Assembly (NCBI RefSeq): GCF_000429965.1
Contig: NZ_AUCW01000014.1
Coordinates: 118,026 to 182,025, forward strand
Direction of reading: 5' to 3'
DNA from: Desulfogranum mediterraneum DSM 13871
GTDB taxonomy: Bacteria; Desulfobacterota; Desulfobulbia; Desulfobulbales; Desulfobulbaceae
DNA length: 64,000 nt
Shown: positions 34,123 to 43,436 of the stretch, piece after piece
Position numbering within the stretch: position 1 is the stretch's first letter
Layout of the letters: each line of letters starts with the position of its first letter
Translations under genes and position numbers: made by a program
Notes under the pieces: generated by a model
The model's database searches: none
Told to the model about the DNA's origin: nothing
The model's input: only the letters and a program-made list of their open reading frames with translations

Positions 34123-35115
34123 CTACCACTCCTCCAGGGAAAGCAGGTAGGTCTGCAGGTTGACCTGCTTGTTGCTGATAGCCAGTTTCTTGCGGATATT
34201 TTTGCGATGAAAGTTGATGGCGTTGATGGATATCCCCAGCTGGTCGGCAATTTCCTTGGTCTTTAATCCGGACTTGATCAAGATGGCGACCTGAAACTCC
34301 TGCGGAGTAAAGGAGACATGCATCAGTCGGCCATGGGAAAGCAGGGACGAACCACAGCCTTCAAGATTTTCCTGGAGCTTCTCCAGGAGAAACTGCTGGC
34401 TGCTGCTCAGTTCCGTCTGCCTCAGCTGTTCAATGTAGGGTGTGGTCAAGCGCTTGAGATTGCTGGTGATAGTGGCCTGAATATTTACAGGAAAGGCCTC
34501 CTCCTGCTCGGCTATGACGTCCTGCTCCTCCTGCTGGGAGGGGGCAGCCTGCTCACCGGGCACCCCCACGGACGGGGAGGCGTCGTCCAGTTGAAAACGC
34601 TTGAGGGCGTGGCCAAAAAGCAGACCAATCTGGCAGACATTTTCCAAATCCCGGTCATCATAGTCGCGGCTCGCATTGGCCAGACTGATTTGCGCACAGG
34701 GCTCATCCTTTACCACCACAGGAACCGACAGGAAGCGTTCAATGGCAACATGATCCGCCGGCAGGCCTGTTGAGGCAGGATGCTCCTCAGGTGCGTTGCT
34801 GTAAAACGGGGTGCGGGTATTGAGGGCATGGCCCCAAAGCGTTGGATACTCACCGGACGGGCTGAGCGGAAAGACAATGCCGCCCCTGCCCGGAGGCATG
34901 CGGCAGGAATCACCGATCATGCCGGTGAGGGTATGACAGATATTGTTCCTGGTCAGAGGGTCAATAACCGAGGCATAGCCGATGGTGCTTGCGGTTACTT
35001 TTTTGGCATAATTCAAGACGATATTGGCAATACCGGTCGTCGAATAGCCCGAGGTGATCAGAGAGTAGGAAAGGTCGGAGACAATCCGTTCTGCATTCAG
35101 GTCGTTGGAATCCAT
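34123..35115 (-). CDS. GAF-LuxR-type transcriptional regulator
   Basis: 330 residues. Residues about 15-175 resemble a GAF sensor domain (IGYASVIDPLTRNNICHTLTG, FLSVPVVVKDEPCAQISLAN). A Gln/Glu-rich linker follows (190-210), then a helical part. The C-terminal LuxR/FixJ HTH is clear (FTPQEFQVAILIKSGLKTKEIADQLGISINAINFHRKNIRKKLAI). The sensed ligand is unknown. Its position directly upstream of mop in the same direction suggests that it controls mop or is cotranscribed with it. Confidence 0.85.
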   Translation of the reverse strand: MDSNDLNAERIVSDLSYSLITSGYSTTGIANIVLNYAKKVTASTIGYASVIDPLTRNNICHTLTGMIGDSCRMPPGRGGIVFPLSPSGEYPTLWGHALNTRTPFYSNAPEEHPASTGLPADHVAIERFLSVPVVVKDEPCAQISLANASRDYDDRDLENVCQIGLLFGHALKRFQLDDASPSVGVPGEQAAPSQQEEQDVIAEQEEAFPVNIQATITSNLKRLTTPYIEQLRQTELSSSQQFLLEKLQENLEGCGSSLLSHGRLMHVSFTPQEFQVAILIKSGLKTKEIADQLGISINAINFHRKNIRKKLAISNKQVNLQTYLLSLEEW

Positions 35116-35358
35116 GTCAAGCTATCCCCCCGGGGCCGCTGAGAGCTGATTATCCGTATCGATGCACACCAATGGAGAAAAAATGCACACCTCTAACAGG
35201 ACAGGATATTCCTTGTCAACAGCCTTCGCACTCTCGCCAAAAAGCTCTATCCGCAATCGATCCAGGGTCGCGGGAGGTGTCTACAGGTTGCGGCCAGGAG
35301 TCCGGAACAATCCAGAACAAGGGCTTTCCACGCAAGCTGCTGAAATATTTACAGTTCT

Positions 35359-36180
35359 TTATCCGGCTTTCCTGCAGGCCACCACCATGCTGCCGCCGCC
35401 AAAAAGCTTGGCAGCACTCCGGGCAAAGGGCTGCAGGTACCACCTGGTCTTGAGCCGCTCATAGACATGTCCCGAGTGATAGGAATGCGCAGCCACAATA
35501 TCCAGCCCCATATCCCTGAGGAACTGCTGCAGGGAGCGGGAAGAAAAATGATGCCGGTGGTAGGGAATATGCCACCCTTCCCAGGCTTCCCCTTTCATCC
35601 CGGCATCGATGGAGTCATGTATGGGGACCTCAATAATCAATACACCCTCATCTTGCAGCAAGGAGCAAAATGAGCCAAGGGTTGCCGCCGGATCTGTAAA
35701 ATGCTCCAGGCTGTGCCAGAAGGTTATCGCCTCAAACAGACCCTCTGCTGAAGATAGCTTCAGCAACTCCTGTTCAGCGGTGAACAGCTCTACGCCCAGT
35801 TGCTGCTCGATATATTCCTTATTGTTCGACGAGACGTCAAAACCATAGGGACGGTAACGCTCCTTACAGGCGTAGAGGAAGAAACCACGACCGCAGCCCA
35901 CATCCAGCACCTTGCCCTGTGAACAGTGTTTTCCCAGGAGCCTGAGCCGATGATCTTCCTGGCGGATCTTGCGCTGCAGATATCGTTTCTCTGCAAAACA
36001 AGGCTCATAGAGCTCTGAAAAATATCGTTCATCGTACAGACGATCAAGGTCTGTGGACGTTAAAACGGGGAGGGTTATCCCGTGGCCGCATTGAGCGCAG
36101 AACTCAACTCGGTACTCCTCGAAAAACTGCACCTTTGCAACTCTCTGCTGCTCACACACAGGGCAGATCTGTTCGACCAT
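35359..36180 (-). CDS. SAM-dependent methyltransferase with N-terminal zinc-ribbon-like motif
   Basis: 273 residues. Cys pairs at the N-terminus (ICPVCEQQ and FCAQCGHG) look like a small zinc ribbon. The Rossmann methyltransferase domain begins near residue 85 with KVLDVGCGRGFFLYACKE (motif I), and AITFWHSLEHFTDP is motif IV (type-11 methyltransferase family). Such two-part proteins often act on sugars or cell-surface components, but the substrate is not evident. Its ribosome site is AGGAGG. The 243-bp gap downstream to the LuxR gene shows no gene. Confidence 0.85.
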   Translation of the reverse strand: MVEQICPVCEQQRVAKVQFFEEYRVEFCAQCGHGITLPVLTSTDLDRLYDERYFSELYEPCFAEKRYLQRKIRQEDHRLRLLGKHCSQGKVLDVGCGRGFFLYACKERYRPYGFDVSSNNKEYIEQQLGVELFTAEQELLKLSSAEGLFEAITFWHSLEHFTDPAATLGSFCSLLQDEGVLIIEVPIHDSIDAGMKGEAWEGWHIPYHRHHFSSRSLQQFLRDMGLDIVAAHSYHSGHVYERLKTRWYLQPFARSAAKLFGGGSMVVACRKAG

Positions 36181-36830
36181 GAACTCCTCCTTTTTTTTCA
36201 GGGCGGTGCTGAAAAGACTCCGCTGAATCCGATCTCAACCCCATGGACTGGCCGGAAAAGCATTTTTTTAGCGGGGACATAGGCGCCTGAGGCGACTGAG
36301 GGCCTGTCTCCCGGGCAGAATGGAACGAAAGCTACACTTGGATCACCTTGTTTTCAAGAAATAAATCTCCCAAGACCAGGCCAGGGGAGCCCCCCTCTCA
36401 GCTGATGAGGGCGGGAGCTGTTCTCCCGGTTACAGTTCCCCAAGGCCTCAGCCCCTGGACGCGGCCCCGACAGCCGCAGGAGGATTCGCACCCCTCCTGA
36501 AGACGATGGACTCCGGCGCCGTCTGCTTAAGCCAAAAGAGGCGGTAGTGTTTCCAATGCTTTCGTTTTTCTTTCCCTCTGTTTGCGCTGCTTTGTTTTTT
36601 TGCTATAGTGAATGGGTAACTGTTCAAAATACGATGGAAGTTCAGCCTGCCCCACTCCCCGGGAAACGGCTGGAAATGGTGCGCACGGACTGGCCCTTGC
36701 CCTGAGGCAGTGGACACGGACCCCTGAGCTGAGCTGGACTGAGCTTGAACAGCGTATCTCTCTGTAGCCAAGATGGCCCAATCAAATTTAGCCCCTGGTC
36801 TGCTCTTTGACTGGAATGCTGGAGGTGTAG
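36181..36830. other. 650-bp non-coding region upstream of the T6SS cluster
   Basis: No convincing ORF; short minus-strand frames here have no ribosome sites. A hairpin CAGGAGG/CCTCCTG lies at 36477-36499. An A/T-rich stretch at 36548-36610 ends in a possible -10 box TATAGT (36604-36609), without a good -35. I looked for a sigma-54 site (GG-N10-GC) and did not find one that fits. The T6SS promoter is probably in this region. Confidence 0.4.
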
Positions 36831-37394
36831 ATGTCCCTAGTCCTGTCACTCCGTACCACGCCCTGTGCTGTGATGGTCGTTCTGCTCCTCTGTCTTTTCC
36901 TGGTCAGCTGTGGTGCAAAGCAGGATCCACCACCACAGCTGGACTATGCCAAGGCTGCCATCACCGTGAACTATCAGGCCGACAAAGAGCTCAACTTTGC
37001 CGACCACCAGCCCCACACGCTCCTGCTGGTGATCTACCAGCTCTCCGAGGTCAACGCCTTCAACAGCTATGTCGGCTATCGCCAGGGGCTGGTGAAACTG
37101 CTCCAGGCCGCCTCCTTTGATCCATCGGTCACAGCCCTGAGCAAGCACTATATTGAACCCGGCAGCAGTGGGCTGTTCACCCTTGACCGGGCTGCCAAGA
37201 CCCAGCATCTGGGCATCGTTGCCGGTTATCATGGGCTGGATCCTGAAAAATCAGCCGACCTTATTCCCCTGAGCTATGAGACCGGCAGGCACGGCTGGTT
37301 GCTGACCAAGAGCACCACCGTAAAGCCACTGCATATCAAGCTGGTCCTGGAAAAAGATCGCATCCGACGTCTGGAGGACGGAGATGACTCCTAA
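36831..37394 (+). CDS. tssJ: T6SS outer-membrane lipoprotein TssJ
   Basis: 187 residues with a lipoprotein signal: hydrophobic segment 12-25 and lipobox LVSC with Cys27. The mature part has the TssJ transthyretin-like features ITVNYQADKELNF, TLLLVIYQLSEVNAF and the basic C-terminal LKIHKLVLEK-type strand (LHIKLVLEKDRIRR). TssJ anchors the TssLM membrane complex to the outer membrane. GGAGG precedes the ATG. It is the first gene of the cluster and overlaps tssK by 11 bp. Confidence 0.9.
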   Translation: MSLVLSLRTTPCAVMVVLLLCLFLVSCGAKQDPPPQLDYAKAAITVNYQADKELNFADHQPHTLLLVIYQLSEVNAFNSYVGYRQGLVKLLQAASFDPSVTALSKHYIEPGSSGLFTLDRAAKTQHLGIVAGYHGLDPEKSADLIPLSYETGRHGWLLTKSTTVKPLHIKLVLEKDRIRRLEDGDDS

Positions 37395-38772
37395 AAAACA
37401 GATTTTCTGGCATCAGGGGCTCTTTCTTCAGCCCCAGCATTTCCAGCAGGCCGAACAGTACCAACGCTCCCTCCTCACCCCCATCAACCAATATCGACAG
37501 CCCTTTTGCTGGGGGGTGCGCGCGGTGGAGCTGAACGAGTCTGCCCTGATAAACAGGGTGGTCGAGATAACCGGCCTGGAGGCCATCTTCCAAGATTTTT
37601 CCTGGGTGATGGCGGGCGAGAACTGTTCACTGCAGGCGAGGTCCTTTGCAGATCAGGAAAATGCCTTTACCGAGGAAGACTCCTTTACCGTCTATCTCGG
37701 CCTGAAACGCTGGGACAGGCTGGGAATCAACGTCGAGAAGACCGGCAACCGTGACCGGCTCGCAGATACCCGCTTCGTCTGTGCCGAGAATCCGCAGGAA
37801 CAGGCAGACCTCTACGACCAGGGGCCGCCGGCGCAGATCAGCTTCATGGAACACAATCTCAAGATTTTCTGGCAATCGGAACTGGAGAGTCTCGGCGATT
37901 ACCACCTGATTCCCCTGCTCCGGCTCAAGATGAGCGGCGACAATATCCTGCTGGACAAGAGTTATGTCCCGCCGACGCTCACCCTGGAGAGTTCCCATCT
38001 CCTGCTGCAGGTGGTCAAGAATATCCGCGAACAGATGCTGGCCCGCTGTCGCGTCCTGGAAGCCTACAAGCCCCTTGCCGGCCAGGAGGTGAACAGCCTG
38101 GAGATGGCCAGCCTCTACTATCTCTTTGCCCTCAACACCCTGAACCGCTATGTGGTCCAACTCCAGCATCACCTGGCACAGCCCCTGATCCATCCCTGGC
38201 AGCTCCACGGGATACTCCGCCAGCTGGTTGGCGAGCTCTCCACCTTCAGCGACCGGATGAACGGCCTGGCCCAGTTAAGGGATGGTCAGGAGCTGCTCTC
38301 TGAATATGACCATCTCGACGCCGGCAGCAGTTATCGAGAGGTCCAACAGCTCATCGGCGAGTTGCTCGATGGCATTGTCATCGGTTCGGAGAGTATCTTC
38401 ATCCTGACCAGGGAGGCAGATCGCTTCTGCTGCGAGCTCCCTGCCGAGATCCTGGCAGAGCGCCAACTCTACTGCCTGATTGTCCGCACGGCCCAGGAGG
38501 CAGAGGAGCTGGTGAACACCTTTGTCCACCATGTAAAGACCGGGAGCCGCAAATCCATGGACACTCTGGTCAGCCGCTCTTTAAACGGCGTGGGCTTGGT
38601 GTACCGCGAGATTCCGCCCCTGGGAATCGTGCGCCGGCAGGGCTGCTTCTGCTTTGAACTGGACAGCGAATCCAGCCAGTGGCTGGAGGTGGAAAAAGAG
38701 GCCACCCTCTGTTTGCACTGGGATCAGGCTCCGGAAGATGCGACCATGGAACTGGTGGTAACCAGGTTGTAG
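37384..38772 (+). CDS. tssK: T6SS baseplate protein TssK
   Basis: 462 residues, the standard size. The N-terminal IFWHQGLFLQPQHFQQAEQYQRSLL is the TssK signature, and the C-terminal GVGLVYREIPPLGIVRRQGCFCFELDSES matches the family end. TssK trimers connect the baseplate wedges (TssEFG) to the membrane complex through TssL/TssM. The ribosome site lies in the overlapping end of tssJ. Confidence 0.96.
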   Translation: MTPKKQIFWHQGLFLQPQHFQQAEQYQRSLLTPINQYRQPFCWGVRAVELNESALINRVVEITGLEAIFQDFSWVMAGENCSLQARSFADQENAFTEEDSFTVYLGLKRWDRLGINVEKTGNRDRLADTRFVCAENPQEQADLYDQGPPAQISFMEHNLKIFWQSELESLGDYHLIPLLRLKMSGDNILLDKSYVPPTLTLESSHLLLQVVKNIREQMLARCRVLEAYKPLAGQEVNSLEMASLYYLFALNTLNRYVVQLQHHLAQPLIHPWQLHGILRQLVGELSTFSDRMNGLAQLRDGQELLSEYDHLDAGSSYREVQQLIGELLDGIVIGSESIFILTREADRFCCELPAEILAERQLYCLIVRTAQEAEELVNTFVHHVKTGSRKSMDTLVSRSLNGVGLVYREIPPLGIVRRQGCFCFELDSESSQWLEVEKEATLCLHWDQAPEDATMELVVTRL

Positions 38773-38861
38773 CAGCTTGCAGCTGTTTAATCTCCTCTTC
38801 GAATTATTCGAAATACCCGGTTATCCAGAACGCCTAATCAACAACCTTGGTGAGACTGCCT

Positions 38862-39521
38862 ATGCGGCTGATTGATTGTTTTGCACCTCTGATAAGTTTG
38901 AGCTTTCAGGACCACGCACAGGCGGCCGATCCGGGGATGGATCCTGCCGCAATCCAGCAACAGTACCTGGAACGGGTCGATCAGTGCCGGCAAAGATGTG
39001 ATCAACAGGGATACAGTCAGAGGCAGCGGGAGGATGCACTCTTTGCGGTCATTGCCTGGATTGACGAACAGCGACTCTGCGCCCCTCAGGCAGACAGCCG
39101 CTGGCTCCACCTCGAGCTCCAGAAGGTGTTGTTCAACACCTCTGTCGCAGGGGATGAATTTTACCAGCGACTGGCTGCCACGGCTGAAGAGGACAGCCAA
39201 CTGCGTGAGGTCTTTGCCTACTGTCTGATCCTGGGATTTCGCGGCAGAATGTATGACCGTCCCCAGGCCTTTGCCGACCTTTGCCAGCAATCATTTGGCT
39301 GCAAGCTGGAAGCATTCGCCGCTGAACTGCCTGCCCAACTTTTCGCAGCAGGGCCTCAAGCCGCAGCAAAGAAAACCATGCTGAAAAGATTATCCTTTTC
39401 CCGTGCCTCCCATTCCCTGCTGATGCTGCTCCTCTCCCTGGGCATTCTCGGCGGACTGTTCTACTTTGGCCAGCGCTCACTGGAGACGCTCTACTCTTCC
39501 ATCACAACCGCTGGGCTATGA
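38862..39521 (+). CDS. tssL: T6SS inner-membrane protein TssL (DotU/IcmH type, short form)
   Basis: 219 residues from ATG 38862 (GGTGAG upstream; TTG and GTG codons lie just before). The cytosolic hook domain has FAVIAWIDEQRLCA, LELQKVLFNTSVAGDEFYQRL and YCLILGFRGRMY. One C-terminal membrane helix (about 186-206) is followed by only a short periplasmic tail. There is no OmpA-like peptidoglycan-binding domain, which many TssL proteins carry or receive from TagL. It overlaps tssM by ATGA. Confidence 0.94.
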   Translation: MRLIDCFAPLISLSFQDHAQAADPGMDPAAIQQQYLERVDQCRQRCDQQGYSQRQREDALFAVIAWIDEQRLCAPQADSRWLHLELQKVLFNTSVAGDEFYQRLAATAEEDSQLREVFAYCLILGFRGRMYDRPQAFADLCQQSFGCKLEAFAAELPAQLFAAGPQAAAKKTMLKRLSFSRASHSLLMLLLSLGILGGLFYFGQRSLETLYSSITTAGL

Positions 39522-42500
39522 GGGAAACCATGCCAAAGTCCGTCAAGATCATCATCGCCCTGGTCACCTTTCTGGTGGTCGCCGCTCTTGCTGCGGCTGC
39601 AGCCTACTGGAGTTATTTCAGCCAACACTGGCCCTGGTGGATCGCGCTCTCCATGGCTGCCGGAGTATTTGCCCTCTACTTTCTGCTCCTCTTTTTAAAA
39701 AAATACCTTATTCGCAGGCGGGAAAAGAGATTCGTCCGGCGGGTGGTTGAGCATGGGGAGGTCCTGGCCGAGGGTGAGCGCCCGGAACGACAGAACATCC
39801 TGGAGCTCGAACAGTCCTGGAAGGCCAACCTGGAGATCCTGAAACACTCTCACCTCAAAAAGCGCGGCAACCCCCTCTATGTCCTGCCCTGGTATCTGGC
39901 CATGGGGGAGACAGGGGTCGGCAAATCGACCATGCTGGCAAATGCCGGTGTTGCCTCTTCTTTTACAGAACTTGAAGATCAAAAGGGCCTGGTAAGGGCA
40001 ACCCGCTCATGCGACTGGTTCTTCTTTGACCAGGCGATACTGCTCGATTCCGCCGGACGCTACAGCGTGCCCCTTGCCTCGGATGAGGAGCAGAATGAAT
40101 GGAAACACTTCCTGCTGCTGCTTGCCAGGCATCGCCGCAAAGAACCCCTAAACGGCATCCTCCTGTTCGTCGCTGCCGATGACCTCCTCAACACTCCTGG
40201 CCAGGCCCTCCGGAAAAAAGCCCAGATCCTGCGCAACCGCATCCACAGTCTCATGCGGACCATCGGCTTCAAGGTACCGGTCACGGTTATGGTGACCAAG
40301 ATGGATCTGATCCCGGGCTTTTCCGAACTCGCAGCCCTCCTCTCTGCACAGGAACGGGAGCAGGTGATGGGCCGGCTGAACAACCAGGCCACTCCCTATT
40401 GGCAGGAGTTCCTGGCCGCGACCATCGCGGATGTGGATCAGGGCTTGCAGCGTATACGGCTCAACAAGATCGGTCAGCCGCAGGGACGAAACGGGGCGTT
40501 TTTTTCCTTCCCTGCACAACTGGCGTCCCTGGCAGCCGGCCTCGAGTCCTTTCTGGAGGTGCTCTTTTCTGAAAACGCCTACCAGGAAACGCCCCTTCTT
40601 CAGGGGATCTATTTGGGCAGTGGTCGTTGCGGCCGGACCTCGGCCAGTGGTGCGCTCCCCACCGGGGCCGCTGAACAGGCCGGCTCAGCGGCTGTCTTTG
40701 TGCGGGAACTGTTCAGCACCGTACTGCCGGCACATCGCCGGCAGCTGGAGCCGGTCAAAGAGTTGCTGCTCTGGAGAAAGATGACCCGTAATCTGGCCCT
40801 GATCAGCTGGCTCTGCATGGTCATCTTTGCAGGGGGCATGATCGGTTTGTCCTACCTCCATAACCAGCAGGTTTTTGCCCTCTTTCCCAAGGCAGAGCAA
40901 ACGATCGTAAGCGAGCAGAACGGCCGCAATGCGGTGATCGTCTCCCTGGAAAAAATGCGCCTCAACATCCTGGAGATCGAAACGGCAAACAGCCGCTGGG
41001 CCCTGCCGCTGCCCATCTTCTCGGCAGCAGAGCGGGCAGAGGCGGCCTATAAGAGGAAGTTTTGCCGGCTGATGGCGACCAGCCTGATCCATCCCATGGA
41101 GCAGGGTTTTTCCCAGGCCGTTGCAGATCTCTCCGCCGATACCTCGGCAGATCTCTATGCCGATTATATCGGCTACCTGGTGGAACAGATCAATTACCTC
41201 AAGGCTGCCCTGGCAGGGAAGAAACTCCCCCCGTTTCATGCCTTTACCCGGGTGGCCACGACGGTGTTGAGCATCAACAGCCAGGAGGTCCTTGCCGATG
41301 TAGGCCGATTTTTTCCCGACCTCAATGCAAGCTATCTTGCCTGGTCCCGCAACAGAACCGATATCGAAGAACGTCTCCTGGCCCTGCAGGGAACCCTCAA
41401 AGACCTCCTGACCAAAAACGGCGGGGCGAGCTCCTGGCTCTACGCCCAATCCATTACCGACACCCCTCCGCTGACCCTGGCCGACTTCTGGAAAGTCCAC
41501 CAAACCGCTGCAGCCGGCCGGATCGAAGTTCCAGGCGCATTCAGCCAGAGGGGCAGAGCCAAGATCGAAGATTTTTTTAGGGCCATCGAACAGGCAGGTA
41601 TCAGCAGGGAGCTTATTGGCGATCTCCGCCAGGGCTACCTCAACTCCTATCCTCAACAGTTTGTCCACTGGTGGAAAGCTTTTGGCCTGGCCTTTATCGA
41701 TGGTGAGCTTGGCCTGGATACGGATACGGATTGGCGCGAGGAGGCCATCCGAATGGCCGGCCCAGGCAATCCCTATTTCCTGCTCCTGGAAACCCTGTCC
41801 AGGGAGCTTGCCGCCTTTAGCAAGGAGACGGGCTCGGTCTTACCCGAGTGGGGCAAGGCGGTCATTGCCATCAACGAGATCCGTACGCTTGCTCTCTCCA
41901 GCAAAAAGAGCAAGGACGCCGAACCCTCGCTCTTTGCCAGAATCGCCTCGGAGAAGAACCGGATTACCACCGAGACCCTGCAGCAGGTTGACCCGGCCAA
42001 GGCGGCAGAGATGGTCGACAAACTGAAATTGGCCGAAGCCTGGAGCAAGTATGAGGCCGGGCTGACGGGATTAAAGGTGATCACCCCCTATAGGGAGAAG
42101 GCAGCTGCCCAGTTTTCGAGCTGGTTCAAGCAGGCCGACAGCCCTGAGCCGAGCCAATCCGGCCTTGCCCAGGTCTACGAGGCCTGGGTCTCCCTGAAGA
42201 GTCTGGCCCAGGAGCGATATGATACCCCCTTTGTCTGGAAGCTGGTCTACGGTCCCTTCAATTTTCTCCAGGATTTTGCGGCTCGGGATACGGCTCAGGT
42301 CCTACAGCAGAAATGGCAGGAAGAGGTCCTCTCCCTGGCCGCCCATGTTGATCCGGACAAACGGACAGCCTTTCTCTTTGACAGGGAGCACGGGGTGGTC
42401 TGGAAGTATTTCCAGGATTACGCAGCCCCCTTTGTACGGAAATCGGTGAACGGCTACACCGCCAGAACCCTCTATGGCCGTACCCTGGTGTTCAAACCCT

Positions 42501-43390
42501 CCTTTTACAGCCTGCTCAACCAGGCCAAGCTGGCGGTGATCCATACCCAGCCTCACTATAGGGTCACCATGACCACCAAGCCCATGGCGGTAAATGAGCA
42601 GGCAGGGGTCGAACCCTACTACAGCATCTTTTCCATGCAGTGCGCCAAGCAGTCCTATATCCTGGAAAATGACAACTTCCCCCAGGACCTCACCATTGAC
42701 TGGGCTCCCGAGAGTTGCGGTGAGGTCAGCCTGAAGATTGGTTTCCCGACCATGGAGCTCAGCAAAAAATGGAGCGGCGCACTGGCCTTCGCCCACTTCC
42801 TTCAACAGTTCCAGACCGGCGGCTACCGGTTCACGGCCAAGGATTTCCCTGCGGATGCCGGCCACCTGGAGGAGAAGAAGATAGAGTACATCAGCATCGG
42901 TTATACCCTCTCCGGGACAGAGGAGATCGTGCGCTTACTCCACAAGGTGCCGCAAAAACTGCCAAAGCAGGTCCTTGTTCCGGAACAGCAGCTCGCAGCC
43001 AAACCCCAGACAGACACCCAGGCCGAGCGCCTCTGGCCCCAGCCACTGCCCATAACCGCCCAAAGGGAGCAGGGGGGGAACTCTGCAGGGGGAGGTGGCT
43101 ACCGGCAGGGGACGTGGCTGCTTGCCCAGGACCCCAAGAAGTACACGGTGCAGATCATGAGCCTCCAGGCTGCAGCCAGTATCGCCCAGGGATTCTCCGC
43201 AATCGCCCAGGAGCAGAGTAAGGCGGTCTATTCGCGCCTGATCAAGGGGGTCCGCTGGCATATCCTGCTGGCCGGCCGTTTTGACAGCAGGGCAGCTGCC
43301 CAGGGCTATCTCAAGTCCCTGCCCCCAGCGCTCCGCAAAGGCGGTGCCTTTGTCCGCTCGTTTGGGGATGTGCAGCAGGAACTACGCTAG
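39518..43390 (+). CDS. tssM: T6SS membrane-complex protein TssM (IcmF) with C-terminal SPOR domain
   Basis: 1290 residues, longer than typical TssM (about 1130-1200). ATG 39518 overlaps tssL; ATG 39530 with GAGGG ahead is an alternative. It has two N-terminal membrane helices (about 8-55), a cytosolic NTPase-like domain with Walker A GETGVGKST (about 129-137), VTKMDLIPGF and a third helix (about 430-450). The large periplasmic part ends in the usual TssM tail. After a Gln-rich linker, residues about 1200-1288 (TWLLAQDPKKYTVQIMS, WHILLAGRFDSRAAAQGYLKSLP, AFVRSFGDVQ) form a SPOR domain, a fold that binds denuded septal peptidoglycan. The fusion is unusual and may replace the peptidoglycan anchor missing from TssL. 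Confidence 0.95.
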   Translation: MRETMPKSVKIIIALVTFLVVAALAAAAAYWSYFSQHWPWWIALSMAAGVFALYFLLLFLKKYLIRRREKRFVRRVVEHGEVLAEGERPERQNILELEQSWKANLEILKHSHLKKRGNPLYVLPWYLAMGETGVGKSTMLANAGVASSFTELEDQKGLVRATRSCDWFFFDQAILLDSAGRYSVPLASDEEQNEWKHFLLLLARHRRKEPLNGILLFVAADDLLNTPGQALRKKAQILRNRIHSLMRTIGFKVPVTVMVTKMDLIPGFSELAALLSAQEREQVMGRLNNQATPYWQEFLAATIADVDQGLQRIRLNKIGQPQGRNGAFFSFPAQLASLAAGLESFLEVLFSENAYQETPLLQGIYLGSGRCGRTSASGALPTGAAEQAGSAAVFVRELFSTVLPAHRRQLEPVKELLLWRKMTRNLALISWLCMVIFAGGMIGLSYLHNQQVFALFPKAEQTIVSEQNGRNAVIVSLEKMRLNILEIETANSRWALPLPIFSAAERAEAAYKRKFCRLMATSLIHPMEQGFSQAVADLSADTSADLYADYIGYLVEQINYLKAALAGKKLPPFHAFTRVATTVLSINSQEVLADVGRFFPDLNASYLAWSRNRTDIEERLLALQGTLKDLLTKNGGASSWLYAQSITDTPPLTLADFWKVHQTAAAGRIEVPGAFSQRGRAKIEDFFRAIEQAGISRELIGDLRQGYLNSYPQQFVHWWKAFGLAFIDGELGLDTDTDWREEAIRMAGPGNPYFLLLETLSRELAAFSKETGSVLPEWGKAVIAINEIRTLALSSKKSKDAEPSLFARIASEKNRITTETLQQVDPAKAAEMVDKLKLAEAWSKYEAGLTGLKVITPYREKAAAQFSSWFKQADSPEPSQSGLAQVYEAWVSLKSLAQERYDTPFVWKLVYGPFNFLQDFAARDTAQVLQQKWQEEVLSLAAHVDPDKRTAFLFDREHGVVWKYFQDYAAPFVRKSVNGYTARTLYGRTLVFKPSFYSLLNQAKLAVIHTQPHYRVTMTTKPMAVNEQAGVEPYYSIFSMQCAKQSYILENDNFPQDLTIDWAPESCGEVSLKIGFPTMELSKKWSGALAFAHFLQQFQTGGYRFTAKDFPADAGHLEEKKIEYISIGYTLSGTEEIVRLLHKVPQKLPKQVLVPEQQLAAKPQTDTQAERLWPQPLPITAQREQGGNSAGGGGYRQGTWLLAQDPKKYTVQIMSLQAAASIAQGFSAIAQEQSKAVYSRLIKGVRWHILLAGRFDSRAAAQGYLKSLPPALRKGGAFVRSFGDVQQELR

Positions 43391-43436
43391 GGTTGAGGCT
43401 GAACCGGGAAAGAGGCAGAGAGAGGGACAGAAAGAT

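Noticed and set aside
35162..35464. 100-residue plus-strand ORF between the LuxR and methyltransferase genes
   Set aside because: It has no ribosome site, overlaps the 3' end of the methyltransferase gene in antisense, and its composition looks random.
36600..36830. Possible sigma-54 promoter upstream of tssJ
   Set aside because: No GG-N10-GC pair with acceptable flanks could be placed; candidates were off by one or lacked the GC.
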